Source: Macquaria australasica (taxonomy: Eukaryota; Chordata; Actinopteri; Centrarchiformes; Percichthyidae). Taken from it: 64,000 bases of DNA. Position numbers and translations under genes: made by a program. Shown one piece after another: positions 1 through 11,440 of this stretch. A model generated the notes under the pieces. It saw only the letters and a program-made list of their open reading frames with translations. It was not told where the DNA came from and did not search any database. Each line of letters starts with the position of its first letter. Within the stretch, counting starts at the first letter, position 1. Where the stretch lies: the NCBI GenBank assembly GCA_005408345.1, contig SEMN01000318.1:248001-312000 (forward strand), read 5' to 3'.

Positions 1-144
1 TCAATATCAATATCTAATATCAATAGTGAGTTAGAGTCGCGGCTCCGCACCATGGAGAGTCAGTCAGCCGTAGCTAGCCAGCCCCTAGCCGGTGTGAGCC
101 GACCAGAGGCAGCTTCTGCTAGCCGTCTCCCTTTTTTCATTTAC

Positions 145-1330
145 GTAACATTGCAAAAATCAGGCACATCCTATCTCAAAAAGATGCAGAAAAACTAGTC
201 CATGCATTTGTTACATCTAGGCTGGACTATTGCAACTCTCTATTATCAGGCTGCCCCAATAAATCCCTTAAGACTCTCCAGCTGATTCAGAATGCTGCGG
301 CACGTTTACTGACAAGAACCAGAAAAAGAGAGCATATTTCTCCAATATTAGCTTCTCTACACTGGCTCCCTGTAAAATCCAGAATAGAATTTAAAATCCT
401 TCTCCTCACCTTCAAAGCCCTAAATGGTCAGGCACCATCATATCTTAAAGAGCTCATAGTACCCTATTACCCCACTAGAGCACTGCGCTCCCAGAATGCA
501 GGGTTCCTTGTGGTTCCTAGAGTCTCTAAAAGTAGAATGGGGAGCCAGAGCCTTCAGCTATCAAGCTCCTCTCCTGTGGAACCAGATCCCAGTTTGTGTA
601 CGGGAGGCGGACAACCTCCTCACATTTAAGAGTAGGCTTAAGACTTTCCTCTTTGATAAAGCTTATAGTAGGGCTGACTCAGGTGACCCCTGAGCCCCCC
701 CTTAGTTATGCTGCTATAGGCCTAGACTGCCGGGGGACTTCCTATGATGCACTGAGCTCCTTTCTCCTCCTCTTCCTCTCCATCTGTACGCCCTCATATC
801 CCATCAATGCTTGTTATTAATTCAACTTCTTCCCGTAGTTGTGTGCTTTCTCTCCTCTCTCTCTCTCCCTCCCTTCTGTTGCTTTCTGCAGGTGTTTCTG
901 CCTCTGGAGCTGTGGAGGTCTGGGTCTGTGGTTGCTGCCGCCTGCTGCCCCCGTGCTCCTGCTCTGCACCCGCTGATGCTATTGCTGTTGTTGCTGTTAT
1001 TAGTATTGCTATTATAATGTTGCTCTTAGTGTTGTTTCTGTTGGTGTTAACATCAATGCCATTACCATATCTATACTGTATTGTGCTGCTGTATGTTCTC
1101 TTTCCTCCTGCTCTCTCTCTCCCGCTCCCCCCCTCCCCCTTCAACCCAACCGGTCGAGGCAGATGACCGCCCACCTTGAGCCTGGTTCTGCTCAAGGTTT
1201 CTACCTGTTAAAAGGGAGTTTTTCCTTGCCACTGTCGCATAGTGCTTGCTCATGGTGGGAACTGTTGGGTCTCATAACTTTGTTATGATATGGCGCTATA
1301 TAAATAAAACTGAATTGAATTGAATTGAAT
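145..1330 (+). mobile_element. L2-type LINE, 5'-truncated 3' end (copy 1)
   Basis: Broken frames encode the C-terminal part of an L2/Maui-like ORF2: SRLDYCNSLLSG, QNAAARLLTRTRKR, ILASLHWLPVKSRIEFKI, APLLWNQ, and FKSRLKTFLFDKA. A 3' UTR follows and ends in the family tail GGCGCTATATAAATAAAA then (TTGAA)n to 1330. Frames change at least once near 540. It shares its 3' UTR with the copies at 37860, 55276 and 59052. It lacks about 58 bp near the end that copy 4 keeps. The sequence at 1-144 was not recognised. Confidence 0.85.
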
Positions 1331-2330
1331 CCGCAGTCAATCTACTGATATTTAACCCCCCTCATATCACCTACATAGACTAGGTTACATGTCAGTAACA
1401 GAGATATGTGAAATCAGACGATGGCTTTTGTAAATTTCCTCTTCAGTGGCTACAATTTTGCATAGCCTCCAAATCTTGGCAGGATAGAAAATTGTGTAAA
1501 ATATTAAGTGTTGTTGCATATTATTGAAATTAATACAACTGCTACAAACCTGACTTGCACTGTAGTAAAACTGAGTCTGTATAAACGGGTGCATTTGTGG
1601 CCACTGCGCCTCCATGCCATTTTAAAAGACAATGGAACAGAGCATTTCAAGCTATAAAAATGCCTTTTGTTTTGTCCAGTAACATGGTGAAATCCTGGTC
1701 ATTGTGTCTACCATTGTGTAAATTAGTTCATGGCCAAGTCCATCCATGGGTCCTGCAGGTTGCGTACAACAGCTACAGGCAGCACTATGGTGAATTGGAG
1801 GCACAACATGTGTATGTATTGTATTATTCAGTTTAAGTTAACAAGTTTGAGTTTTATGTTAGAAATGTGAAGCAAATTTCCTACTTTCATTTTCATAGGC
1901 GGTACAGACACACATCACACAGAAACTGTGCTGGGGATACCTAGGAAAACATATCTGGATGGTAATTCCATCATGTGTGGTTCTGAAGATAAGGCAGAAG
2001 TTTCCTGATCCATCCCATGACTACACTGATTTTCATTATCCCCAAATAGGGGTTCATTAGTACAATAAAGTGGTTTACTTGTAAATATGTTTATGGAACA
2101 TTTCTGTCCCCTTACATTCTAAAAATGTCTTGGCAAAATTAATAAAACAAAAGGTTAGTGATTTCAGTCACACACACTGAATCAGCTACGCCCCAACAGT
2201 TAGTATATTCAAGATTACACATCTGTGCTATCCCGTTAAATGGAGAACTGGACACATTCAGTAGCACTGTATAATTAGTTTATTCCATAGTTATATTTAC
2301 AAAATAGACAAGTCTCTTGTTTATTTCCGT
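1331..2330. other. Unassigned AT-rich sequence
   Basis: I see no coding exon, recognisable repeat or RNA gene here. Open frames are short and lack family motifs. Confidence 0.5.
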
Positions 2331-2814
2331 TTTTATTTTGAAAAGACTTCACTGCTTACTAGATTATGATTTACTTCCTGTCATTGTTCTTTTCCCGCCA
2401 GTTTTGATTAGTTTCACCTGTGTTCCATTACTCACCTGTTCCTCATCAGTCTGCCTGTTTATATAGCCCGGTCATTCCTCTGTCTAGTTGCCAGATTGTC
2501 TTTGTACTCACCAGTCAAACTTTCTTGCGTTACCTTCATGTCTAGTTGTTTATCGTTTTTGACCTTTGCCTGTTTTTGGACTATTGCCTCTGCCTGCCCC
2601 ACGTCTGATTGGATTCTTGCCTTGATTGTTTGGAACTTTGCTTATATTTTTGACCTGTTTTTGCCTACTCCTTCACTGTACCATTGCCTCAATCTCAGGT
2701 TGTATTCTTTCAACCAGTGTTTGCCAGTAAAAGCATTTATTGGAACTTTACCAAAGTTTTTGTGTGATCCTTGCACTTGGGTCTTGGTCTGGTGCTTTAC
2801 AGTACAATCTGGCC

Positions 2815-3830
2815 ATGACTGACCCAGCAGGATCAGATCCTATCCGTGAGGCTTTACGGATTCAGGGCCAGCGGATCTCACAAAATGAACAGACTCTCTC
2901 CTCTCTCGCTGTGAGCATGCAGCAGTTGCAGACCCAACAAGGGAGTTTCCAATGCTCGCTGGAGAGTATGATGGGAGCACTCACCACTCGGATTCAAAGA
3001 CTTACAGATCTGTATGAACGCCAGGAATCTGCTTCAGCTCCCCGTCCAGAACCGGCTCCTCCTCGCCCTGCTCCACCCGTGGCTGAGATTCGTGGACTCC
3101 AGTTGGAGAAATATGATTGCAATCCAGGTACATGTTGCTCTTTTTTGACAAGTGTATCTCATGTTTGAGCTCCAGCCCTCTGCTTATTCCTTAGAGAACC
3201 AGGATTATTTTTCTCATTGCTAATTTAACAGGAAGAGCGCAGGAGTGGGCAACTGCTGAATGGGAAAGACAATCAGACATTTGTTATTCGTACCAGAAGT
3301 TTTCTGAGGCTTTAAGGGAGGTTTTTGACCATAACACACCAGGTCGTGAGGCAGCCCATAAGCTTCTGCAGCTACGGCAGGGTAGAGGGAGAGTATCGGA
3401 TTACGCCATCCAGTTTCGCACCTTGGCAGCCGAGAGTGGCTGGAATAATAATTCCCTGTCTGATGCCTTTTTGCTTGGCTTATCCGATGATATTAAGAAC
3501 CAGTTGGCACCACTTGACCCTCCAGGCACTTTCCAGGACCTTGTTTCTCTTGCCATTAAGATAGACAATCAGCTATGGGAGAGGCAAATGGAGCGACGCC
3601 AGAGTGCAGCGATTCCCGGTCAGTGACACTGCTTCAGGACTTTATCTCTCACGGGTCTCACCTCTCCCTGGTGGCAGGGAGGAGCCCATGCAACTAGAGA
3701 GAACCAGGCTCTCTCTTGAGGAGCGCTAACGTCGCCCACAGGAGGGGAGGTGTTTCTACTGTGGCAAGTTGGGCCATTTTCTGCCTTCCTGCCCGTTAAA
3801 AGACACAGCTCGCCAGTAAACAGGAGGGTA
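2815..3830 (+). pseudogene. gypsy gag remnant with CCHC zinc knuckle
   Basis: The frame opens MTDPAGSDPIREALRIQGQR and continues with a predicted coiled segment and a Pro-rich linker (PEPAPPRPAPP). After frame breaks near 3165 it resumes with EWATAEWERQ, LLQLRQGRGRVSDYAIQFR and LSDAFLLGLSDDIKNQL, a capsid-like region of fish gypsy elements. The zinc knuckle CFYCGKLGHFLPSC is at 3751-3792. It would package element RNA in an intact copy; this copy is broken. Confidence 0.8.
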
Positions 3831-3879
3831 CTGGTGAGCCGAACCACTTTTGTTCCTGTTTCCTCCTGTCCTGCTACCC

Positions 3880-5449
3880 AAGCTCTGCTCAGCACCCCCA
3901 CACGTTCCCTTGATCTGACTGTTTTCATTGACTCTGGGGCTGATAAGGGCTTCATGGACTGGGGTCTGGCTCGTCAGTTGTCTCTGGGGGTTGAGAAACT
4001 CTCTACCCCGCTCACCGCCAACGCCCTGGATGGACGATTGCTGTGCCGTGTCACACACATGACCAAGCCAGTTCGCCTCCAGTTGTCAGGTAACCACACT
4101 GAACATCTCACCTTCCATTTATTTCAATCACCTCAGTTACTAGTTATCTTGGGTCACCCCTGGCTCAAGAGACATAACCCTCAGACTGGTCTACAGGACT
4201 CATTTTGGGGTGGAGCAATAACTGTCTTTCCTCCTGTTTGTCCACTGCTGTCTCCTCTCCTACTCCTGTTAACCCTCTTGTCTCGTCACCCGAGTTCCCA
4301 GACATCTCCAAAGTTCCCAGTGAATACCTTGATCTCAAGGAAGTGTTCAGCAAGGGCAGAGTCACCTCTCTACCTCTGCATCGGGCCATGATTGTTCCAT
4401 CGACCTCCTTCCAGGCACTGCTCCGCCCAAGGGTCGTCTGTACTCCCTTTCTGTTCCTGAAAGGGAGGCCATGGAGAAGTACAGTCAGGAGTCCCTGGCA
4501 TCTGGGATTATTCGTCCTTCCTCCTCTCCAGCCGGAGCCGGGTTTTTCTTTGTGGACAAGAAGGATAAGATCCTGCGTACCTGCATCGACTACTGGGGAC
4601 TCAACGACATCACTATCAAGAACAGGTACCCCCTCCCTCTCATTTCCACTGCGTTTGAACTACTACAGGCCACCATCTTCACCAAGCTGGATCTACGCAA
4701 TGCCTACCATTTGGTGAGGATAAGGGAGGGGGACGAGTGGAAGACTGCTTTCAATACTCCCAATGGACATTATGAATATTTAGTAATGCCTTTTGGATTA
4801 ATCAGGCTCTAGTTAATGATGTCCTTCAGGATATGATTAACCAATTTGTGTTTGTCTATCTTGATGACATCCTGATTTTTTGTTTTTTTTCCAAGGACAA
4901 GCAAGAACATGTCCAACAGATTCGGCGGGTGTTGCAGAGGATCCTGGATAACCGACTCTTTGTCAAGGCGGAGAAGTGTGAGTTTCATGTCCAGAAAGTC
5001 TCTTTTCTTGGATTCATTGTGGCCCCGGGAAACCTCCAGATGGACTCCGCCAAGGTCAGTGCTGTGGCTGAATGGCCACCACCTACTACACGCTACAACG
5101 CTTTTTGGGGTTTATTAACTTTTACAGGCGGTTCATTCGCAATTACAGCTCCCTTGCCGCGCCATTGCATGCCCTAACATCTTCAGTTAAGCTGTTTCAG
5201 TGGTCTTCAGCTGCAGATCAATCTTTCCGGGACCTCACATTGCGGTTCTGCTCTGCCCTTGTGCACATCCTTCCTGACCTCCGACAGCTCATTGTTGAGG
5301 TTGACGCATCAGATGTAGGAGTGAGGGCTGTCCTATCACAGCGATCTCTGGCAGATAACAAGACTCACCCTTGTGCGTTCTTTTCCAGGAAGCTGTCACC
5401 AGCTGAACACAACTATGATGTGGGGAACCGGGAACTGCTCATTCATTGA
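3880..5449 (+). pseudogene. gypsy pol remnant (protease, RT, partial RNase H)
   Basis: The protease active site FIDSGAD is near 3927-3945, followed by LLVILGHPWLKRHNP. RT motifs are ASGIIRPSSSPAGAGFFFV, LRTCIDYWGLNDIT, FTKLDLRNAYHLVRI, MPFGL and the catalytic YLDD at 4856-4867, then KCEFHVQKVSFLGFIV. RNase H starts with LIVEVDASDVGVRAVLSQ and SRKLSPAEHNYDVGNRELL. Frames shift near 4390, 4810, 4830 and 5090, so no full polyprotein can be made. It ends before the rest of RNase H and integrase. Confidence 0.85.
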
Positions 5450-5734
5450 AAATGTTCACAAAGTTTTGATACAGTATATATGTTTTCATCAGAGTAGCTG
5501 CAACCTACAATTGTGCACCTGCTCTTCTCACTTGGCCTTTTGCTTGGTAAGGGACCTAATCTTATTGCTCCCTTTGCAAAACTGATTACACATCTAAAAA
5601 CTCTATACCTAATTGATGACATGGTTTTTTGACTAATCATCTCTCTAATTCATATATCTGGTTTAGGCACCATCACAAATATAAACGTTTATTTACACAG
5701 GGTAGGCTTGCTGAGTATTATTTTCAGCTGTGCC

Positions 5735-5845
5735 CTTCTACACACACCAACATGCGTGACATGGGAGGAGCACCCAGAGGAAACGCACATGAACACGCGA
5801 ACTCCACACAGAAAGGCCCATGGTTGGGTTCAAACCCAGCCTTAT
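5735..5845 (+). repeat. Dispersed fish repeat fragment with tRNA B-box-like end
   Basis: The stretch GAGGAAACGCACATG, AACTCCACACAGAAAGG and GGGTTCAAACCCAGCC resembles a very common fish interspersed repeat. The end resembles an RNA polymerase III B box (GGTTCAAACCC), so a SINE origin is possible. No A box at the right distance was identified. Confidence 0.5.
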
Positions 5846-6659
5846 GAATTTTAAATTTAGGCTCTAATATTTGTACACACAGATGACGCATCACGTTAAT
5901 TAAGGAACGTTTAAGACACAAGCTGAAAGAATTAACGATAAAATCTTACTGATCTTCAAAGTGCTGTCACCAGGACTAAAGCTTGAGTAGTGGAGTAGTC
6001 CAAGCGTGATCTCTTCAGTGATGTGCAAATGGTGGTTGAAGTGTATTGGGGTTCAGGTTCAGTCTCACATGACGCTTCCTTTAAAAAAAGCATGTCATTT
6101 GAATGACTAATAATAATTATGTATGTATGGCATGTCACTGAATGCCAAATAACAGGTTTGATTTTAACTGGACAGTTATCATTAGTTTTCCAAGCAGCAA
6201 AAAAGCCATATGAATAGAAATTATATTCAGTGTTAAACAAATGCAATGGTTAGAAATTTGACATTCAAACTTTAATTAGGCTAGATAACAGCCAACTGGT
6301 TATTTTATTGCTAATTAGTCTACTAATAAATGTGTCTTTATATTTATAGTGCACATGTCAATTATTATCCAAAATGTGACTTTTTGGCATTAAATAGAGC
6401 AGAATTAATTCAGCAGATTTCTGAATGGAGTTTGGTTTGACATTATTTTGTGCTATTCCAGGCAAATTAAACCTGGTAAATGTCCCATGTTTTGGAATTT
6501 CACATTTCCTTTTATTCATAGATTTATTAAAGATGTTTAATGAAGACTTAAAGTTCACGACTAGATGAAACTGTTTAAGAACGCTGCAGAGAAAAGTTGC
6601 AGTTGTAAACGCCACTGTCTCAGCTGGAATCAAGCCGGCTGATGGTGTTGCTGTGACTC

Positions 6660-6780
6660 AGCTTGTCAGGTGGCAAGTGTCTGGTTTTAATATTATTTAA
6701 AAAAACTGTTTATGATGATTGCATAGTTTGTGTTAATATACTTTGGCAATGTTGTCTTGTATGCAGTCATGCCAATAAAT
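6660..6780 (+). repeat. LINE 3' tail-like fragment (CATGCCAATAAA family)
   Basis: CTTTGGCAATGTTGTCTTG followed by CATGCCAATAAATCC resembles the tails at 62040-62158 and 63900-64000. It is interpreted as the 3' end of one non-LTR element family; the body is not visible here. Confidence 0.4.
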
Positions 6781-7164
6781 CCAGGTGAACTGACAGCGGA
6801 AATCCCTCCTTGTAAATTTGTAATCACGGTGATAACACAGCGTTCACGGTGTAGAGATATGCTTTCAAGAGGAAGAAACTCTTCATTTCCTCCACGGGGA
6901 ATACCGAGGAAGAGTGCCCATTTTTCTGAGCTGACACAGTAAACGGCATGTTGGTGAAATTTTTATAGATGATTCTCTGACATCCCGTTCCCGTGAAGGC
7001 AGCATGGAGCTGCACTACAGAAAGCTGACAAACACTGAAGTAAAGAGTTGTTGCTATGGAAATTATACACCGTCTCATCTAGTCGCATTGTGTAAACTGG
7101 CAGGTTTTAGTGTTGCAGTGTATTTATTTGAAAGTAGTTGCAAGTTTCAACTCCTCTCGTCGTG

Positions 7165-7298
7165 AATCTTTGGTGTAAACTCAAACGCCCCTCAAGAACA
7201 CCTCACCACCCCCCTTTTAAAAAATTTTGCTTCCAGCGCCCCCAACATTATCTGAACGCCCCCTGGGGGGCGGTACCGCCCCCGTTGAGAACCACTAG
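7165..7298. repeat. hAT-like element end (GTTGAGAACCACT terminus)
   Basis: A GC-rich stretch with CGCCCCCTGGGGGG and CCGCCCCCGTTGAGAACC ends in GTTGAGAACCACTA, the complement of the CAGTGGTTCTCAAC terminus common to hAT/Charlie-type elements. The opposite end was not found, so this is a fragment. Confidence 0.55.
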
Positions 7299-7299
7299 T

Positions 7300-8370
7300 C
7301 TAGATCAATCACCTGTGTCCACAAAGTCTACTGGATAACAACAATAATATGTGTGTGAATAAATATTACATTACACACACTATATATGCTAATATAGAAT
7401 GTTACAGAATCTCGTCCTCCTCGTCTTGGCCCAAGTTGCCCACATGTGAAAACGAAATGCTTTTGTCATGTCTGATGAACAATAACACAAACTTTTCTGA
7501 ATCATATGAATCGATGCGCCCACAGAGATCACCACTCCTGACTATTTAAGAAGCGCTGTGTGTAAAGTTTTTGGATTTCTGTCAACAGAAAAATGACAAA
7601 TAAAAATATAGCGTTCTGCAGAAGTTCCAAATGAAATATCACTTGACAACTACACCTTGGCAAGCTAGGTGCTCTAGAGACCAAGGAACCACAGCTAATG
7701 CAGGCAAGAATCTCTTTTATGTCTGAATCACAGGGCTTACCAGCTGCTCGCCAAGTTAACATTACTCATTTTGTGCCTAAACTTAATTATTACTTAGCAA
7801 GAAAGCTATCATCTGTTGGTAATTCCAAATGTTTATTGGTAATGTTACCAGTTCCCAACATCTGTGACCTATTTGATAACTGTCAACCCCTCAAGCCTAA
7901 TACCTGATCACTTTGGCAGGCTTACAGGGAAGCAACGAGCAATGGGACATTTTAGGGATGTGACTGGATCAGGTCCATAATTAATTCAGGGCCTTAGATC
8001 AGTCCCACTTATTTCCCACTCAGTAATCTGGTTGGGTGGGGATTGGAGAGTAATCTGGACAGAAAAAGGGAGACAGGGAGAGGGAGAGAGGGACAATCCT
8101 CTCTGCTGTGATTCATGTTTACATCATCAATTTCTGTGTCAAAATGTACCATCATGTTCCAATGCAGGTGTGACAAGTATTAGATGGAGATGATGCGTGT
8201 GTCTGCCATTGTGCGTAGTCAGTAGTCTAGTGTGTTTATGGCTCCTGGGAACAATCTATACTTTGAAACACAAAGCAGAAGGAACGTTCGCAAATCAATA
8301 TGCTTCATTCAAAATGGAAAACTTACATCAGAGTAGTTTTTGTTGTTAGATAACAGTTTTGGAATAGCAT
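7300..8370. other. Unassigned sequence
   Basis: No exon, RNA gene or known repeat recognised. A G/A-rich run sits near 8065-8096. Confidence 0.45.
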
Positions 8371-8371
8371 T

Positions 8372-9003
8372 TAGGGCTGGGTGATAATATAGTTTAATTG
8401 TTTATCATCATTCAGCTGAATCATTGTGATAACATGATCTTATAACATTGTCCAAATGAGTGATTCCAAGCAGGCTGGAATTAAAAACTGACAAAGCTTT
8501 TGTTTTACAAATAATATGAAAAGTTTTGTTTTATGTAGGCCTAATGGATAACAGATTAACAGTGTTCATCATTTTGAACATCAGTTGGAGTTGACAGACA
8601 AAAAAAACCTTCACTCAAGGTCCACTTATGAGCTTTTTCCAGAGCTTTCAACTTCATCTCATTCTCTTTATCCGCAGATCAGGTATGATGGACTTTGCTC
8701 AGTTGTAATAACTAAGCAAATGCTATCATAACTGAGTTATTACAACTGAGCAGATTGCACTAATAAAGACCATGAGATGCAGCTGAAAGCACTGGAAAAA
8801 GCAAATGAATGGACCCTGAGTTTGGAATTTTTGGGGGGGTCAAACTGTTATTTCAATGTTCAAGAATGAACTTTCAGCCTCATCAGTTTGAACATTTAAA
8901 ATGTGATCCCCTTTGGGCACAATAAAATCTATATCATTATCAATATCAGAAAATATCCTTACGAATATTGGGATCCAGATTTCAACCACATCACTCAGCC
9001 CTA
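8372..9003. mobile_element. Non-autonomous DNA element (MITE) with GGGCTGGGTGAT-type ends
   Basis: The left end TAGGGCTGGGTGATA and the complement of the right end (TAGGGCTGAGTGATG) form inverted ends, and TA is found at both borders. The interior has no open frame. GGGCTGGGYGAT ends are very common in fish MITEs. It could be Tc1-like (TA duplication) or hAT-like; the terminal sequence does not settle this. A second inverted-repeat element is nested at 8612-8822. Confidence 0.6.
8612..8822. repeat. Foldback element with about 100-bp inverted arms
   Basis: The left arm (CTCAAGGTCCACTTATGAGC and on) pairs with the right arm (complement CTCAGGGTCCATTCATTTGC). The inner 17 bp match perfectly: GCTCAGTTGTAATAACT at 8697-8713 against its complement at 8735-8751, with a 21-base loop. 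The arms are imperfect outside this core. It looks like a foldback MITE inserted in the MITE at 8372-9003. Confidence 0.75.
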
Positions 9004-9459
9004 ATTGCAATATCACATATTTACTCTTAAATGTAACCTTTGAATGTGTGCACTTATGAAGATGGAATCAAGAACGGGGAATGACTGAAAGGCTTATGTT
9101 TATCACCAGCATTGCTAGGTGCCAATGACTGCAGTGATTGGAGTTAAAACAACAGTGACAGTACACAGTGGGAAAATATGTCTCTTCAGATTGATTGGTC
9201 ATAAATCAGACTGCACTGACAAAGAACGCACTACTAACCCATCCAGTGATATTATTGTAATATGGAAGAAGTCTATGCATGCACACAGTTAAGTATATGG
9301 AGCTCAACTACCATATGTAATATAAACACAGTACAACACAAGTAGTTTGCAGTTACGTTTTGAGGAGTCCTCCGCATAGACTATAAATGAATGTACAGAT
9401 CCAACAGAGACAGACGGGCTCAAGCTAGCTTGAATAACTGCTCCTGTCTGCTGTGACAG

Positions 9460-10330
9460 TGCAACTTCACCGTGCGTACCCATGCTGCCTCCAGTGCTGT
9501 CGGGAAAATCGCAACCGCCATTTTCAGTTGCACGTGAACTATCTGCCAACGTTGTAGTAAATATGACGGGGAAAGTGAAAGTTCATAGTCAGTAATAGCA
9601 ATGAGACGTTCAAAAAAGTTGCAAAACAAGCGCCTCTGACTAATAATTTATAGAAAGGGCCAGTACATTACTACCGCGCATTCAGACTACTGCTTTTCGA
9701 AAGTAAGAGTTTCCGGGGAGCACCTGAAGGCAGCATTAATCTACCCCAGTACACCGTCGCTGTGATGTGTGCTGTGAGATCACTCATCCAAAATCACCGT
9801 CATTTCACTGCTACAAAGACTCCAGCTGTTCACGCACTAACTCCGCGCTCACTGCAAACAGCGCATCTTTCCACACATAGCGAGTAACACACAATGCTCA
9901 TATTTCAACTTGACTCACCGTTAGTTGTCTGATTTTTGACAGTTTGTCGGGAGTCTACGAGCGTCGCTGTCACCGATACGATCCGCCCACCCAAGTGTGC
10001 GCTCTACTGGCCGCAGACTAAACTGATCTTCCAGAAAAGCTCTGCTCCAATCACAGCTCGATGTCGGTGACTGGCTTTCATTTCATCCAATGAAATCGAC
10101 GTTATGCACTGAGCGACGAAGGTGTTGTCCAATCACAGCTTCCAAATCCTGGGCAGGCCCTTCGTCGTCACCAAATATGCTTTTGACGGACACCCTGTAC
10201 ATACAATGGTGGAGTTTAACTCCTTTTACGGGACGGTGCCGGTCCAATTGGGGTCGGGGGGGGGCTAGGCTCTAGATACGGCCACAACCCAGGAAGACGT
10301 CCTTAGACCGCCCAGATCACTGGAATGTCA
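9460..10330. promoter_or_regulatory. CpG- and CCAAT-bearing, possible promoter block
   Basis: CpG pairs are denser here than in the flanks, and CCAAT boxes occur near 10047, 10087 and 10129 (CCAATCACAGCT twice). No TATA box or attached coding exon was found on either strand; a minus-strand frame at 9304-9549 has no recognised family. It could serve a gene outside the left edge or be part of a mobile element. Confidence 0.25.
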
Positions 10331-10984
10331 CCGGGGTGACAGAAATTAGTTCTTGTAGAAGAGACAGCGACTCAAGTCAGAAACTAGAAATTCACCCGTA
10401 TTACACACGGGCCAAGTAGCCTATTAATAAATAGTATCATCATTTAGTCTGTATTATTATTTAAATATAATAGTCATAGATTTCAACATTCAAGACAAAT
10501 CACTTATGTTTACAACTCCGATTATACTTTTGATAATGAGTGAAACAAATTGCGGATGATAAGCCAGAAACCTGAGTAACAGACATGTTCAGATTGCATG
10601 TCCAGCTAATGTATTGAACACATTTCTTCTGGCTAATTTTCGCACTATATCCGCCAATTTCATCCTCAGGTGACGGCAAAATTAGAATAACTTTCCATTT
10701 AAAGAACCTGGGAGGGGGAAATCAAAAGCAGTTTAACTTCACATAATCAACTGCACATAATCCTAGGTTTATAGTGACACCTTGTGACAAACATGGCCAA
10801 CATCAGTTCCAGGCTACTGTGAGCCCAACTCTTTCTCAAGATTGCTGTATCATCACTCTGTGATGCTGATGATTAGGCCTATATATATTATCTAACATCA
10901 CCAACAGGATCTTATCCAAAACCACCCTTCCTTCTGGAAATTTCTCCCCAAACACATCTGTGAATGCATCTATCTGTCTATGTT

Positions 10985-11160
10985 GAAGTTACTCAAAATT
11001 CACCTTTTTAGAACTGCTTTTAATGTTTGATTTAAAGTCCTGTGCTATCTCATGCCTTTAGTGTGTTTTTTGTAATCTAGGATCTTTTTTAACTTATGTG
11101 TAAAGTGTCTTGAAAAGTGCTCTATAGATAAAATGTATTATTATTTTTATTATTAAAGCC
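10985..11160 (+). repeat. LINE 3' tail fragment
   Basis: TAAAGTGTCTTGAAAAGTGC, then TCTATAGATAAAATG and (TTA)n-like sequence, is a usual L2/CR1-type 3' end. No coding part is attached beyond a weak trace. Confidence 0.5.
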
Positions 11161-11348
11161 ATGCATAACAAATCACATCCTTCATTTTTACTGAAACCCT
11201 GCTGCCATGGAGAAATTTCTAAATGGGTCTAACAGGCACAGGCCAAGGTGCCCATGGGCTCATGGGCTCAGGGGGCCTCATAGCCAGAGCATCTGTTTGA
11301 AGTGACTTTTAAAATTGTTGGTTGGAAGGTCACAGAGCTCAGTCAAAA

Positions 11349-11440
11349 GTAGGGATGTCCCAGTCATGTTATTTTGCTCCTTACCCTATAAATATGGAAT
11401 ATCTATCAGTATGGAGTCTGACCTAATATTTATTTTTATT
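11349..11440 (+). repeat. hAT-like terminal fragment
   Basis: AGTAGGGATGTCCCAGTCATG resembles the GGGATGTCCCGATC terminus of fish hAT elements. The partner end was not found. Confidence 0.35.

Larger units (their letters stand above)
2335..5449 (+). mobile_element. Decayed Ty3/gypsy LTR retrotransposon, 3' truncated
   Basis: Order: LTR-like leader (about 2335-2803, with a TATATAG box near 2460 and ending CTTTACA), gag, zinc knuckle, aspartic protease, reverse transcriptase and the start of RNase H. It stops at about 5449, so integrase and the 3' LTR are missing. Several frameshifts and stops break the frames. The domain order and the ATGACTGAYCC gag start resemble sushi-like fish gypsy elements. 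The LTR left edge is uncertain. Confidence 0.85.
5450..7160. other. Mostly unassigned AT-rich sequence
   Basis: Apart from the SINE-like fragment at 5735 and the LINE-tail motif at 6741, no exon or known repeat is recognised. Confidence 0.45.

Noticed and set aside
794..1166. Open frames on both strands rich in Leu/Ser or Arg/Glu
   Set aside because: They lie in the L2 3' UTR, recur in the other L2 copies, and reflect its T/C-rich composition.
5826..5841. Possible tRNA gene (GGTTCAAACCC)
   Set aside because: Only a B-box-like motif is present. No cloverleaf could be drawn and the context is a dispersed repeat.
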